Part shown: one piece after another, positions 38,750 through 48,837 of the stretch
How the letters are laid out: each line of letters opens with the position of its first letter
Numbering within the stretch: the stretch's first letter is position 1
NCBI GenBank assembly: GCA_001970955.1
Contig: MPUH01000090.1
Span: 49,136 to 113,135, forward strand
DNA from: Stentor coeruleus
Taxonomy: Eukaryota; Ciliophora; Heterotrichea; Heterotrichida; Stentoridae
DNA length: 64,000 nt
Reading direction: 5' to 3'
The notes under the pieces: generated by a model
The model's input: the letters and a program-made list of their open reading frames with translations, nothing else
Told to the model about the DNA's origin: nothing
The model's database searches: none
Position numbers and translations under genes: made by a program

Positions 38750-39315
38750 GTAGGTTAATAGAAATTTAGGCAGGATTTTTTTAGGTTTGAAGGTGTTTAA
38801 GTGAATGGAAGCTAATAATTATTGGTTTAATATAAGGATAAAATTTTGGATTTATGTGGAGATATTGTTTATTTTTTTTGATTGTGAGGTGTAGAGGATA
38901 TATGCAGATTTTTTGTGATTTTCAGAGAGTTTTTATTTGATTGAATGGTTTGGAATTTTATTACATGAGTTTGGGAAGATTGGGTAGGTTTTATAATCAA
39001 AAAGGAATTGAGATTTTAAAAAAGTTGTTTTATTTAGTTATTTGGAAAGTTATTTTATTAGTAAGATTTATTTTGTAAGATATTGAAATAACGATAATTT
39101 GTAAAGCAATTGTGGTATAATAATAAATTACCCTATTGTATATTTTATATATTATCAGGTAGCAATATTTTAAAGCAAACTTTAAAAATTTTTCTAATCT
39201 TAAGTATCACAATGTAAATTATAATCTGTATATATTTTCCATACCCAATTAAAACCTATTACACTTAATGTTTATCATTATAAAATGAATGCAGAATATT
39301 TGTAATCATTAATAA
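38750..39315. other. Intergenic region, no gene seen
   Basis: G/T-rich and C-poor after the FAH stop, then AT-rich with less skew before the LRR start at 39316. No repeats or RNA genes. Confidence 0.5.
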
Positions 39316-40089
39316 ATGGGAGCTGGCTGCTGTATAAGAATAGACCCAAAAAATAATAATGTACTAGTCAGACAACAACAAGAAAAAGAAAATGCTCTTA
39401 AAGAACTTAGCATTTATTATAAAGCGAATAAAATTTTTTTAAATCAGAAAGTAAGGGTGATATTCAAAAAAATTTGTGCTACAGGCAAATATGAGTCTGA
39501 TTTGCTGAATCTAAGCTTTGTGAGTTTTTCTAAATCTCGAGCTGAATATTTATTACAATTGCTTCCATATCTTGAAAATTTGAGGGTTTTAAAATTATGG
39601 AAATCAGGACTTGCAAGTGAAGGTATAAAAATAATCTCACGAGATCTAGGTATGCTTTTTAGCTTAGAAATTCTCTCATTAGAAGATAACTCAATAGGTT
39701 CAGATGGTTGCATGTACCTATCATCAACCTTAGAAAAACTCAGAAATCTTCGAGAGCTTTGGCTTCATATTAATGATATTGGGCCAATAGGAGCTATCTG
39801 TATAAGCGATATTTTATCAAATCTTCCACACTTAGAAAGATTAGGTCTTGATGAAAATGCTATAGAAAACAAAGGTGCTATAAAAATAATGAACTCCGTC
39901 AAAGGTATGCAAAACTTAAAAATGCTTGGCTTAGGCTACAATTCTATCAATGAAGACACATGTTTTCTAATAATAAAAACTTTATCCAGTTTAAAACTTG
40001 AAAAAATCATATTATCAGGCAATAATATAAGTGAACAAACCCTTGGGAAAATGAAAATACTCATTCCAAACACTATAATTATAGTTTAA
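39316..40089 (+). CDS. Leucine-rich repeat protein, RNase-inhibitor type, N-acylated (copy 2)
   Basis: 257 residues, exactly the length of the gene at 21033 and alignable throughout without visible gaps: VRVIFKKICATGKY against VRVIFKQICKSGKY, LWLHINDIGPIG identical, and the final TIIIV/TIIVV. It has the same N-terminal helical segment and about six RI-type LRRs (LEILSLEDNSIGSDGCMYL, LERLGLDENAIENKGAIKI, LKMLGLGYNSINEDT). It begins MGAGCC, a myristoylation signal with two Cys. Protein-binding scaffold at a membrane is the likely role (inference). It is followed 166 bp later by RPS16 on the same strand. The stop is TAA. Confidence 0.9.
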   Translation: MGAGCCIRIDPKNNNVLVRQQQEKENALKELSIYYKANKIFLNQKVRVIFKKICATGKYESDLLNLSFVSFSKSRAEYLLQLLPYLENLRVLKLWKSGLASEGIKIISRDLGMLFSLEILSLEDNSIGSDGCMYLSSTLEKLRNLRELWLHINDIGPIGAICISDILSNLPHLERLGLDENAIENKGAIKIMNSVKGMQNLKMLGLGYNSINEDTCFLIIKTLSSLKLEKIILSGNNISEQTLGKMKILIPNTIIIV

Positions 40090-40255
40090 AATATTATAAT
40101 CCATATAAAAAATCCAATTTAAGTTTTTATTTCGCATATAAAAACTAATCATAAAATTCCTAATCAATCCAAAAAAAGCCTAAAAACCATTCACAAGCCT
40201 AAAAATAAACTCTAAGTCTTTTATATAGTAAAATCGAATAATTAGGTCCATATAA

Positions 40256-40711
40256 ATGGCTCAACCCTTACACACGCACCTACCCAAAGTCGAAAGTGTG
40301 CAAACGTACGGAAATAAGAAACATGCTCATGCTGTAGCTCTTGTTACCAGCGGTAAAGGAATGATCAGAGTAAATGGAGTTCCATTACATTTGGTAGAGC
40401 CTCAAACCTTGAGAATCAAAGTCCTTGAGCCTGTGATTTTACTTGGAGAAGAGAGATTTGGAAAAGTTGACATCCGTGTTCGTGTACATGGAGGTGGTTA
40501 TGTGAGTCAGATTTATGCTGTAAGACAGGCGATAGCTAAAGGAATCATAGCCTTTTACCAGAAATATGTTGATGAAGCTGCGAAGAAACAAGTTAAAGAG
40601 CTTTTGTTGACTTATGATAGATCGTTATTGGTTGCTGACCCAAGGAGGAAAGAACCTAAGAAATTTGGTGGTAGAGGTGCTAGAGCGAGAAGACAGAAGA
40701 GTTATCGTTAG
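40256..40711 (+). CDS. RPS16: 40S ribosomal protein S16 (uS9)
   Basis: 151 residues, near the eukaryotic norm of about 146. It has the uS9 fold throughout: [87 protein letters not shown], and the C-terminal tail [15 protein letters not shown], whose final Tyr-Arg reaches the P-site tRNA in known ribosomes. It starts MAQPLHTH. The G-poor upstream region (40090-40255) contains oligo-pyrimidine-like stretches. The stop is TAG. Its ORF has noticeably more G and C than its neighbours, as expected of a highly expressed gene. Confidence 0.98.
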   Translation: MAQPLHTHLPKVESVQTYGNKKHAHAVALVTSGKGMIRVNGVPLHLVEPQTLRIKVLEPVILLGEERFGKVDIRVRVHGGGYVSQIYAVRQAIAKGIIAFYQKYVDEAAKKQVKELLLTYDRSLLVADPRRKEPKKFGGRGARARRQKSYR

Positions 40712-41582
40712 AATAAGCACTTACTTATTAAAAGGGGGATGTAGGGATGTTTTTAGAGTTTTTGGAGATTAGATTGGAAAGTTTTTGGAGAATAGAGATG
40801 ATTTAAAAATTTGTCTTGGATTGAGAGGATTGTGAGAAGAGGATTTAATTATAGGTTTTGGGTTAGGAGATTTTTTTTATGTTTGATAGGATTAAGGATA
40901 CTGATGTTTTGATACTAAGATGAGAGATTGGGATTTTAATGAGGTTTTTTAGGTTAACTGGGTATGATTTTTGTATTGAATAGGGTGTGATAATGAGTAT
41001 TAGTTTGTTTTTAAATTATGTTATGAGAAGATGATTTTTTGGGTATAACTTATCTTTGTTGTGAAACAAAAAAACATTTTTGTGTAAATTAGTAAATTGA
41101 AGGAATAAGTACATTATTCTTATAATTTTAAAATTCATTGACTTACAAAAATATGATTTTTTTCACTACCTATAATGGCATGTTTAATGCTGTTGATAAA
41201 GTGACAAAAATAATAATCTTGTTTTATTCCAACACTTTTTTCATAAAAATTGAAATTTGAAAATGGTTTATTTTGTTGTAAAACTTCAATAAGGATGAAA
41301 AACTTACAAACCATATACAAAACCTGCAGAAAATATTTATCTATAGTTTTACATACATTTGATAACCTAAAAAACTCATATATTCACTAATTAAAGTCAA
41401 TACATACTTTAAGTATTTTTTTTTTAAAATAAACAACCTATTATAATTACCCAAACCAAAAGTTTTAAACATTATTCTTCAAATATCTTNGCTCATATAT
41501 TCACTAATTAAAGTCAATACATACTTTAAGTATTTTTTTTTTAAAAATAAACAACCTATTATAATTACCCAAACCAAAAGTT
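40712..41582. other. Convergent intergenic region, one contig joint
   Basis: The left half is G/T-rich and C-poor (3' flank of RPS16). A 61-codon minus-strand frame at 41135-41320 is protein-like but has no independent support. The overlap around the N at 41490 duplicates the 3' end of the PP2C gene, so part of this spacer is artificial. Confidence 0.5.
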
Positions 41583-41607
41583 TTAAACATTATTCTTCAA
41601 ATATCTT
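41375..41607. repeat. Unmerged contig overlap around N 41490
   Basis: Bases 41375-41489 and 41492-41607 are copies beginning ctcatatattcactaattaa that differ by one A in a homopolymer. The right copy contains the last codons of the PP2C gene, so the left copy is a false fragment of that gene end. Confidence 0.93.
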
Positions 41608-42875
41608 AAAACAACCGTGATATCATCAACAACATCTACTTCATTTTTTATCCATTCCGTCCAAGCCATAGATGCAAGTTTTTCAGCAGCAATCCTCGGG
41701 TCAGTATATTTAGATATTTCATCAGCAGCTTCTTGATTTGATATAAATTCCCATACCCCATCACTACAAGCTAAAACAAATTCATCATTATCTTCAATAT
41801 CAAAAACTTTAACTTCAGGTGTACATACAACACCAATACTTTGAGCTAACTGATCACCCATAGTTCTGCTCATAGCAATTCCAGGGTAATGTTTACCTTT
41901 AAAAAACACTCTATGAGGTATATCATCATCTAGTCTTTTAATCTCCCCACCCATTTTTTTAATCCTTTCACTTTCATCATCAAGTATAGGTTTATGATCC
42001 CTAGTCAATTCAAAAGCTACAATTTTCCCTTTAATCCTTTTACCAAGTATAGCTCTTGAGTCTCCAACATGTCCAGTATAGATTTTCCTATCTTTTATAT
42101 ATATAAGTGTTGCAGTAGACCCAGAAAGTGTACAATCAAAAAGCTCAGAGTTTTTACTACAAAAAGCTACTAATTCATTATGAACTAAAGGAAAAGTTTC
42201 AGTCAACGCATGATTTGGGTATTCTGACCAATACGAAGATCTAATTAAAGTCCTTGGGAAAACCTTATGTAAAAAGTTTGAAATCTCATGACCATGGGTA
42301 CCATGGCCGTCAAAAACCCCTAAAAGTACAGAATTATCTTCAATAACAACAACAAAATCATCTTGATTTGGAGATTCTGGTTTTAAACCTTTTTTACATG
42401 ACACCCATATCCCATGCTCAATTAAATATTCTTTTTTTACATCATCACCTTCGATTACCATGAGCTTATCTTCGAATTCTGATTGATTTTTATTAGAGAT
42501 TTTACCTGCAAACATAACTGGTTTTTGGACTATTAGAAAACTTCCTTGTTCTTTTTTTCCTAAGCTTGATTGACGAACAAATGGTAGTTCTCTTTGATGC
42601 TCTTTAGCCACTTCTGTATCTTCATTTGTTGATAACACGGTTAATTTTTTTTTCCCTGAACGACGTTTGTTTTCTTCTATGTTTGAACCTTTGATAATAT
42701 TTTCTTCGTTAGGATGATTTTTTTCTCGAGGTCTGTCTGTATCAATTTTTTGATGACTTTTAGGGTTGCTGGATGGTGGGCTTTGTTGGCCGGCATTTTG
42801 GTTTTTTGATTTAACTTGTGGGGTTTTTATGGAGTTTTTGGATTGATCTCCGCTTTTGAATGAACAAGAACCCAT
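41583..42875 (-). CDS. PP2C-type Ser/Thr phosphatase, N-acylated
   Basis: 430 residues. The N-terminal 150 residues are polar and disordered-looking (Ser/Lys/Asn/Pro-rich). The PP2C (PPM) domain spans about 152-428 with its motifs: NQDDF (170-174), GVFDGHGTHGHE (186-197), SGSTATLIY, GHVGDSRAILG, LTRDHKP, SRTMGDQLAQ, ACSDGVWEFIS and VDDITVVLR. The Asp residues that hold the two metal ions (in the FDGHG, SDG and DD motifs) are present, so it should be active. It begins MGSCSF, consistent with N-myristoylation and palmitoylation, so membrane association is likely. Family members reverse Ser/Thr phosphorylation; it could oppose the kinases nearby, but this is inference. It is divergent from the ABC transporter. 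The stop is TAA. Confidence 0.95.
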   Translation of the reverse strand: MGSCSFKSGDQSKNSIKTPQVKSKNQNAGQQSPPSSNPKSHQKIDTDRPREKNHPNEENIIKGSNIEENKRRSGKKKLTVLSTNEDTEVAKEHQRELPFVRQSSLGKKEQGSFLIVQKPVMFAGKISNKNQSEFEDKLMVIEGDDVKKEYLIEHGIWVSCKKGLKPESPNQDDFVVVIEDNSVLLGVFDGHGTHGHEISNFLHKVFPRTLIRSSYWSEYPNHALTETFPLVHNELVAFCSKNSELFDCTLSGSTATLIYIKDRKIYTGHVGDSRAILGKRIKGKIVAFELTRDHKPILDDESERIKKMGGEIKRLDDDIPHRVFFKGKHYPGIAMSRTMGDQLAQSIGVVCTPEVKVFDIEDNDEFVLACSDGVWEFISNQEAADEISKYTDPRIAAEKLASMAWTEWIKNEVDVVDDITVVLRYLKNNV

Positions 42876-43680
42876 TATTGTATTAGAAAAAAAGTTTTCT
42901 TATAATTAATAAAAAGGTGGATTTTTAGGTAGAGTTAGGGTTTGGTAGAGGATTTTGAGGGTTTTAAGATTGGATTGTGTTGAGAGGGATGTAGATTGTT
43001 TTAAATACTGGGTGGGATTATGGTTAAGTGATAAGATTTTATATATTTTTAAAATTATCAATTATTTCACAAAACCCTGAAGAAAGTTACTCTAAAAATT
43101 ACTGGGTTTTAAGTTTTAAGTTAACCCTCGTTTAGTAACTAATTTATTAAAATAAAAATCTATTTTAAACAACTTTTCTTTATACTGCATACCCCATGAG
43201 TATAATAAAAACTCACAATCAACATATTTAGCTCTTCAGCACAGCATCATTTAATCTACTAAAAAATATAAACCTCAAAAAAACACGTCTAGGCATTAAT
43301 TCTAATCCTTCATATCAGCCATTTTCTTCCAAAATTTTATTTTTATACTTATTGACACTTATTGATACTTCATTCATAAATAATTTTTGAAATTACCTTT
43401 TATCCTTTTCTATTAAATTTTCTATCAAACTCATATCCAAACTAAATTTTCCAAAAAATGTTACTTCAAATCCTATTTTTTCTCAATATTCATAGCACCC
43501 AAATCCCAAAAATTCACAATTCTTTTCTATAAAAAATTACATACTAAAACCTCCCTCTATTACATTACAATCATAGCATTTCCTAAAACTTTCTATCACC
43601 CATCATGAGTTTATTTTTTCTTCATCAAAATTTCCCATTTTCTTCTTATTTTTCAAATGTTAAGAAATATAATTTAAAAT
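42876..43680. promoter_or_regulatory. Divergent promoter region with sharp G/C-skew flip
   Basis: Bases 42901-43020 have 39 G and 1 C on the plus strand; bases 43501-43620 have 3 G and 29 C. The flip, around 43040-43080, separates the minus-strand phosphatase from the plus-strand ABC transporter. No repeat or RNA gene is seen. Confidence 0.55.
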
Positions 43681-46600
43681 ATGAAAGATACTGAAAATCT
43701 GATTTCAAAAGTTCAAGAACCGAAAATAGCGAGCTTGAAAGAAATGTTCCGATATGCAAGTAAGCTTGATTACTTATTATTAGTAATTGGATTATTTGCC
43801 ACAATCGGACATGCAGTATTACCTGGATTCTTAGCTTTGCAAATGGGTTACATATTCAATGGAATTGACGCAACAAGTTCATTAGATGAGTTTTATGAAG
43901 CTGAAGTTGGTATAGCAAAGATGCTTTTCACACTTGGTATTATGGCATTATTTATCGGAATAATAGCAGTAACATGCTATATCCGTGTTGGCACTGATCA
44001 ATCCTTACAATTTCGTTATCATTATTTCCGAGCACTTATAAACAAACCTCTTTCATATTATGATAAAAAGAACGCAATGCAGATGGCAGGGAGTATCGAT
44101 ATGGAATGTTCAACAATCGAACAAGCAGCTGGGGAGAAAATCATGGTTTTTTTTGATGCGATTTTCATGTTCATCAACTCCTGGTTCATAGCATTTTACG
44201 TCAGTGCGCAATTAGGTCTTTTAGCACTTGTCCAACTACCAATCCAAATATTTGCTGGTAAAATTATCGAAGGTTCAGGAATGAAAGCTGTCTTCAGATT
44301 ACAAGCCGCTTATAGAGATGCAGGGGGTTTTAGTGAAGAAGCTTTATATGAAGTGAGAACAATCGCAGCTTATAACAATCAAGAAAGTATGGCAAAACAA
44401 TATCAAGATAAACTTAGACCTTGTCTTGAAATGCAAACAAAAGATGGGTTTACTTTTGGTTTAGGTTGGAGTTTATATTATGCAACTTTATTTATATTCC
44501 AAGGTTTACTTTTTTGGTTAGCATCTGTATTAATGACATATGAACAAGAAAATTGGCTTACAGGTGAAGAATTAGCCCCAGGTTTTGTTATAACATTATT
44601 CTTTGCTGTTGGCGTATCTTCACATCAACTTGGTAATGCTTTACCTGCATTACAATATTTAACTAAAGCTAGGACTAGTGTTGCAACTATGCTCCCGATT
44701 ATTGATGCACCTATTGATGAAGGGGGGAATATTGAAGCTGTGACTATAAAAGGGAAAATTACATTTGAAAAAGTTACGTTTAGTTACCCGAGCAATCCTG
44801 ATAATCAGATATTGAAGAATTTTTCATTGAATATTGACCCTGGGCAAGTTGTTGCTTTGGTTGGACCGACAGGATGTGGTAAAAGTACGATTGTTAATTT
44901 GATTGAACAGTTTTATGGACCGGATTCTGGGACTATTTCAATTGACAATGTGGATACTAGGAATTTTAACACGGCTAGTTTAAGGTCACATATTGGGATT
45001 GTATCACAGGAACCGATATTATTTAATGCTTCAATCAAACATAATATATTAGTTGGTAGACCTTATGCTACTGATAGACAAATAGTCGAAGCTGCCAAAA
45101 GCGCTGGCATTCATGATATTATCATTAAATTACCTCAACAATACGATACATTAGTTGGACCTAAAGGCTCACAGCTTTCTGGAGGACAAAAACAACGTAT
45201 AGCTATTGCAAGAGCTATAATCCGCAACCCAAAAATCCTCCTTCTTGATGAAGCTACAAGTGCATTAGATAACAAAACTCAAGCTGAAGTTCAAGAAACT
45301 TTAAACAAACTTATGGAAGGTAGGACAACTATAATGGTCGCACAAAGAGTATCAACAGTAAGAAAAGCTCATATGATTTGTGTTATGGATGGAGGGAGAA
45401 TACAAGATATGGGTACACATGAAGAACTTATAAGTAGAGAAGGTATTTATGCTAATTTTGTTAAAATGCAAGCCGCTGGGGATGAAGACAAAAGTGCTGA
45501 AAAAAAAGAACAACTTATAAAAAAAAATGTTGAAGCTAATAAACCTGTTACTGGCCCTGAAGTCCATGATACTATACAAGAAAGTGTATTTCTTAGAGTT
45601 TTAGGACTTATAACAGCATATTGGAAATGGCTTCTCTTAGCTTTTGTATGTGCTATTCTTGCTGGAGGATTGTTCCCAACATTTGGTTTTATTTTTGCTT
45701 TAAATGTGACGATTCTTTTATCTTCTGAAACTGGGGATATGATTACTGAAACAGCTACAAATATTATTTATTTAATAATAGAAGCCTTTCTTGTCATGAT
45801 AGCTTTAACTTTCTTAACAGGTAGTTTATCAAGGACAACAGCATTATTTACATTTGATCTTCGTTTCAGATGTTTAAATTCAATTTTAAACTATGATACA
45901 AAATTCTTTGATTCCCCAGGTAATCATCCAGCTGTGTTATCAACAAGATTAAGTACTGATTGTTCAAGAGTTAATGCAATAGGAGGACCTGTACTTGGAG
46001 TTCAGGTTTTGGCAATAGCAGCAATTTTCATAGCTGTATGTATAGGTGGACAATTTTCTCTTTCTTTATCAATACTTGTAGCATGTTGTTTACCATTGAT
46101 ATTTATAGGTCAACGTAAAGGTCGAATGGCTCAGATTCGAGGTTTTGCTTTAGTGAGTCATGATCGAGCAACAGCTGTAGCTTCAGACTCAATGTTGAAT
46201 CTTAGAACAGTACAAGCTTATAATTATCAAGGAACATGTATAAGAAACTATTATCAAGGTGCTCAAGCTGTAGCCACTGAGGCTAAAAAACAAGCATTAG
46301 TTTCTGGTTTTTACTTTGGGTATATGATTCTCACATTATATTTCATGTATGGCCTAGCAAGTTGGTATGGGGCTTATCTAGTAAAATATGACGGTTTACC
46401 TTTTGAGTATATGGTTTTTGCATTTTTCTCAACACAATTCGCAACTTGGGCTATGACTATAGTTGGAGCCTTAGCTCCAGATATTGAAAGCGGCATTGTT
46501 GCAGCTAAAAACTTATTTAAAACAATTGATTATAAACCAATAATAGATGCAACTTCATCTATAGGACTAAAAAACCCATTAGATGGAGATATTGAATTCC

Positions 46601-47298
46601 GTAATGTGAGTTTTATTTATCCAATGAGAGAAGTCAAAGTTTTAAACTCAGTAAATTTCTCGTTAAACCCTGGGGAAAGTTTAGGGATTGCAGGAACTAC
46701 TGGTTCTGGTAAATCAACTATAGCTCAATTACTTTTAAGATTTTATGATCCTACTGAAGGTTCTATTTTATTAAATGGTGTTGATTTGAAATCATGGAAT
46801 CTTGCTTATGTTAGAGATAAGATAGCTTGGGTTGGTCAAGAGCCAGTTTTATTTACAGGGACTATTAAATACAATTTAAAATTCGGTAATGCTAATGCAA
46901 CAGATAATGAAATCCTTGAAGCTTGTAGAATGGCTCAAGCTACTGAATTTATTGATAAATATGAAGATGGGCTTAATAGAAATGTTGGGATGAAAGGGCA
47001 GAATTTAAGTGGAGGCCAAAAACAGAGAATCGGAATTGCTAGAGCTTTACTTAAAAAACCTAAGATTTTAATATTAGATGAAGCAACTAGTGCACTTGAT
47101 ACTAGTACTGAAAGAAAAGTTCAGGAAGCTATTGATAACTTGAGGATTTCGGTTGTGTCGATTGCTCATAGACTGAGTACTATTAAGAATTGTACGAATA
47201 TTATGCTTTTGGAATTGGGGAATATAGTTGAGTTTGGCACTCATGATGATTTGGTATCTAGAAAAGGTATGTATCATGCTTTGTTAACTTCGGCATAA
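43681..47298 (+). CDS. Full-length ABC transporter, ABCB/P-glycoprotein type
   Basis: 1205 residues with the order TMD1-NBD1-TMD2-NBD2. Each TMD has about six membrane segments (first near 30-330, second near 640-935). NBD1: Walker A GPTGCGKST (395-403), signature LSGGQKQRIAIARA, Walker B ILLLDEATSALD. NBD2: Walker A GTTGSGKST (1005-1013), signature LSGGQKQRIGIARA, Walker B ILILDEATSALD. Both catalytic Glu follow Walker B and both switch His are present (AQRVS in NBD1 lacks His but AHRLS in NBD2 has it), so NBD1 may be the weaker site. Known members export lipids or hydrophobic compounds using ATP; the substrate is not deducible. No targeting signal is seen, so plasma membrane or vesicles. 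The stop is TAA. Confidence 0.96.
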   Translation: MKDTENLISKVQEPKIASLKEMFRYASKLDYLLLVIGLFATIGHAVLPGFLALQMGYIFNGIDATSSLDEFYEAEVGIAKMLFTLGIMALFIGIIAVTCYIRVGTDQSLQFRYHYFRALINKPLSYYDKKNAMQMAGSIDMECSTIEQAAGEKIMVFFDAIFMFINSWFIAFYVSAQLGLLALVQLPIQIFAGKIIEGSGMKAVFRLQAAYRDAGGFSEEALYEVRTIAAYNNQESMAKQYQDKLRPCLEMQTKDGFTFGLGWSLYYATLFIFQGLLFWLASVLMTYEQENWLTGEELAPGFVITLFFAVGVSSHQLGNALPALQYLTKARTSVATMLPIIDAPIDEGGNIEAVTIKGKITFEKVTFSYPSNPDNQILKNFSLNIDPGQVVALVGPTGCGKSTIVNLIEQFYGPDSGTISIDNVDTRNFNTASLRSHIGIVSQEPILFNASIKHNILVGRPYATDRQIVEAAKSAGIHDIIIKLPQQYDTLVGPKGSQLSGGQKQRIAIARAIIRNPKILLLDEATSALDNKTQAEVQETLNKLMEGRTTIMVAQRVSTVRKAHMICVMDGGRIQDMGTHEELISREGIYANFVKMQAAGDEDKSAEKKEQLIKKNVEANKPVTGPEVHDTIQESVFLRVLGLITAYWKWLLLAFVCAILAGGLFPTFGFIFALNVTILLSSETGDMITETATNIIYLIIEAFLVMIALTFLTGSLSRTTALFTFDLRFRCLNSILNYDTKFFDSPGNHPAVLSTRLSTDCSRVNAIGGPVLGVQVLAIAAIFIAVCIGGQFSLSLSILVACCLPLIFIGQRKGRMAQIRGFALVSHDRATAVASDSMLNLRTVQAYNYQGTCIRNYYQGAQAVATEAKKQALVSGFYFGYMILTLYFMYGLASWYGAYLVKYDGLPFEYMVFAFFSTQFATWAMTIVGALAPDIESGIVAAKNLFKTIDYKPIIDATSSIGLKNPLDGDIEFRNVSFIYPMREVKVLNSVNFSLNPGESLGIAGTTGSGKSTIAQLLLRFYDPTEGSILLNGVDLKSWNLAYVRDKIAWVGQEPVLFTGTIKYNLKFGNANATDNEILEACRMAQATEFIDKYEDGLNRNVGMKGQNLSGGQKQRIGIARALLKKPKILILDEATSALDTSTERKVQEAIDNLRISVVSIAHRLSTIKNCTNIMLLELGNIVEFGTHDDLVSRKGMYHALLTSA

Positions 47299-47886
47299 GT
47301 ATAAATAAATAGATTGATTAGATGGGATTATAAGATGGATTTTAGGGATTTTTGGATTGTTATGAAAGGAAAGAGCTTTGCTGGGATGGAAGTGTGATGA
47401 ATTATAATTTTAAGGGTAGAATTTTATAGGTTTTCTAGGAATATAGGGACTGAAAAAAAGAGGGATTGTTTTTTTTTTGCATTCGGAATTGTTAATAGGT
47501 AAATTGTAAGATTTCAAACCTTAGAAAAGATTTGTAATATGAAGAAACAGTTTAGGATGATGAAATTTGAAAAGCAAGATAGATATACTAATGAGTTTTT
47601 TATATATGATCAAGCTCTTAATAAATAAAAATATAATAAACACACTTTTAATTTTATCACCAGCCCAAACACAATAATTAAATTTATAAAAAAGTATCTT
47701 AAGGTTATCAATTTAAAAAAAAAAATTCAGCTTGTGATTGCCTATTATTCCATACTAAAATCACAATTTTAAAATCCATCAAAAAAGCTTCAATTCACAA
47801 CAAAAAGACCTTAAATTAATCCTAAATTCTCAGCCTATCACAATTCCATATACTAAATATTCCTATATTATTTTTAAACCCACACT
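47299..47886. other. Convergent intergenic region
   Basis: G-rich and C-poor to about 47600, then C-rich and G-poor to the minus-strand LRR gene end: two opposed 3' flanks. No repeat or gene. Confidence 0.5.
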
Positions 47887-48837
47887 CTAATCCTTCACCT
47901 CTTTATCAAGAGCTTCCTGAGCCTTCCTCTCAGCTTCCTTTCTCGCCGCTTCAGCAACCTGAAATCTCTCACTAGCTAAATTATAAGCAGCTTCTCTATC
48001 CACATCACTAATACTCTGTTTATTAATTCCCTGAAGTTTCGGCATAAAAATCAAAATTTCCTTAATCAACTCATTAGAAGCCCAGCATGGATTTTCAGCA
48101 AGGACAACTTTTTCAAGCTTCAAATATTTTTTCAATGAAACCAACTTATTAACATCCTTCAATAAATTTTCCCTCAAGTTCAAATAATTTAATTCCGGTA
48201 ATTCAGGGGTCTTATCTTCTTCAATAACCGAAATATTATTTTTTCTCAAATGCAATCTTTTAAGCGAAGGTAATTCTTCAAGTGCATCAATAAACGATAT
48301 ATTATTCTCAGACAAATACAATTCTTCAAGTTTTGGCATACCTTTCATCCCTGAAATATTAGCGATTTTATTCCCTCTAAGTTCGAATTTTTTTAGATTT
48401 GGATGTCCTTGGAATTGATCTGTATTAATAATTTCATTTTGACTTAATGATAAAAATAAGAGTTTTGGTACTTTTATAGCTGTAAGATTACGAATCATGT
48501 TTTTACTTAGGTCTAAGTATTGTAGATTGATAAAAGTTTCTTCGTTATTGAAGAATTCTAAACTTGAAATGCGGTTCCCAGCAAGTTCTAGTCTAAGGAT
48601 ATTTGGAAGTCTACTAAGGACTATTATGTTACTAAATCGATTTCCTGAGAAATATAAGTATTTTAGTTGTTGATATGGACTTAACTCCTCGCTGATGTTT
48701 TCAAGTTCCCGGTTTTCAAGGTCAAGTTTTAGGTATGCGTAACCTGTTCCTTCAGCGTTGCGGCTGAATTCGGAAAGGTACCTTTTGATCATGTTCCCGG
48801 TCATGTTTTTTGATGTCTCTTCTTCGCTTTCGCTCAT
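47887..48837 (-). CDS. SDS22-type leucine-rich repeat protein
   Basis: 316 residues. After about 45 residues there are about eight 21-23-residue SDS22-type LRRs: LKYLYFSGNRFSNI, ILRLELAGNRISSL, LQYLDLSKNMIRNL, LLFLSLSQNEIIN, LKKFELRGNKIANI, LEELYLSENNISFI, LKRLHLRKNNISVI and LNYLNLRENLLKDV. An LRR cap follows (ENPCWAS...FMPKLQGINKQ), then an Ala/Glu/Lys-rich helix. The cap and helix resemble axonemal LRR proteins such as LRRC23, so a ciliary or radial-spoke role is possible, but this is inference; a PP1-regulator role is also possible. The start is MSESEEE; a protein-like frame upstream (48838-49018) is out of frame and not linked. The stop is TAG. Confidence 0.85.
   Translation of the reverse strand: MSESEEETSKNMTGNMIKRYLSEFSRNAEGTGYAYLKLDLENRELENISEELSPYQQLKYLYFSGNRFSNIIVLSRLPNILRLELAGNRISSLEFFNNEETFINLQYLDLSKNMIRNLTAIKVPKLLFLSLSQNEIINTDQFQGHPNLKKFELRGNKIANISGMKGMPKLEELYLSENNISFIDALEELPSLKRLHLRKNNISVIEEDKTPELPELNYLNLRENLLKDVNKLVSLKKYLKLEKVVLAENPCWASNELIKEILIFMPKLQGINKQSISDVDREAAYNLASERFQVAEAARKEAERKAQEALDKEVKD

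Noticed and set aside
41135-41320. 61-codon minus-strand frame near RPS16
   Set aside because: Protein-like but short, with no flank signature or homology. It may be a remnant.
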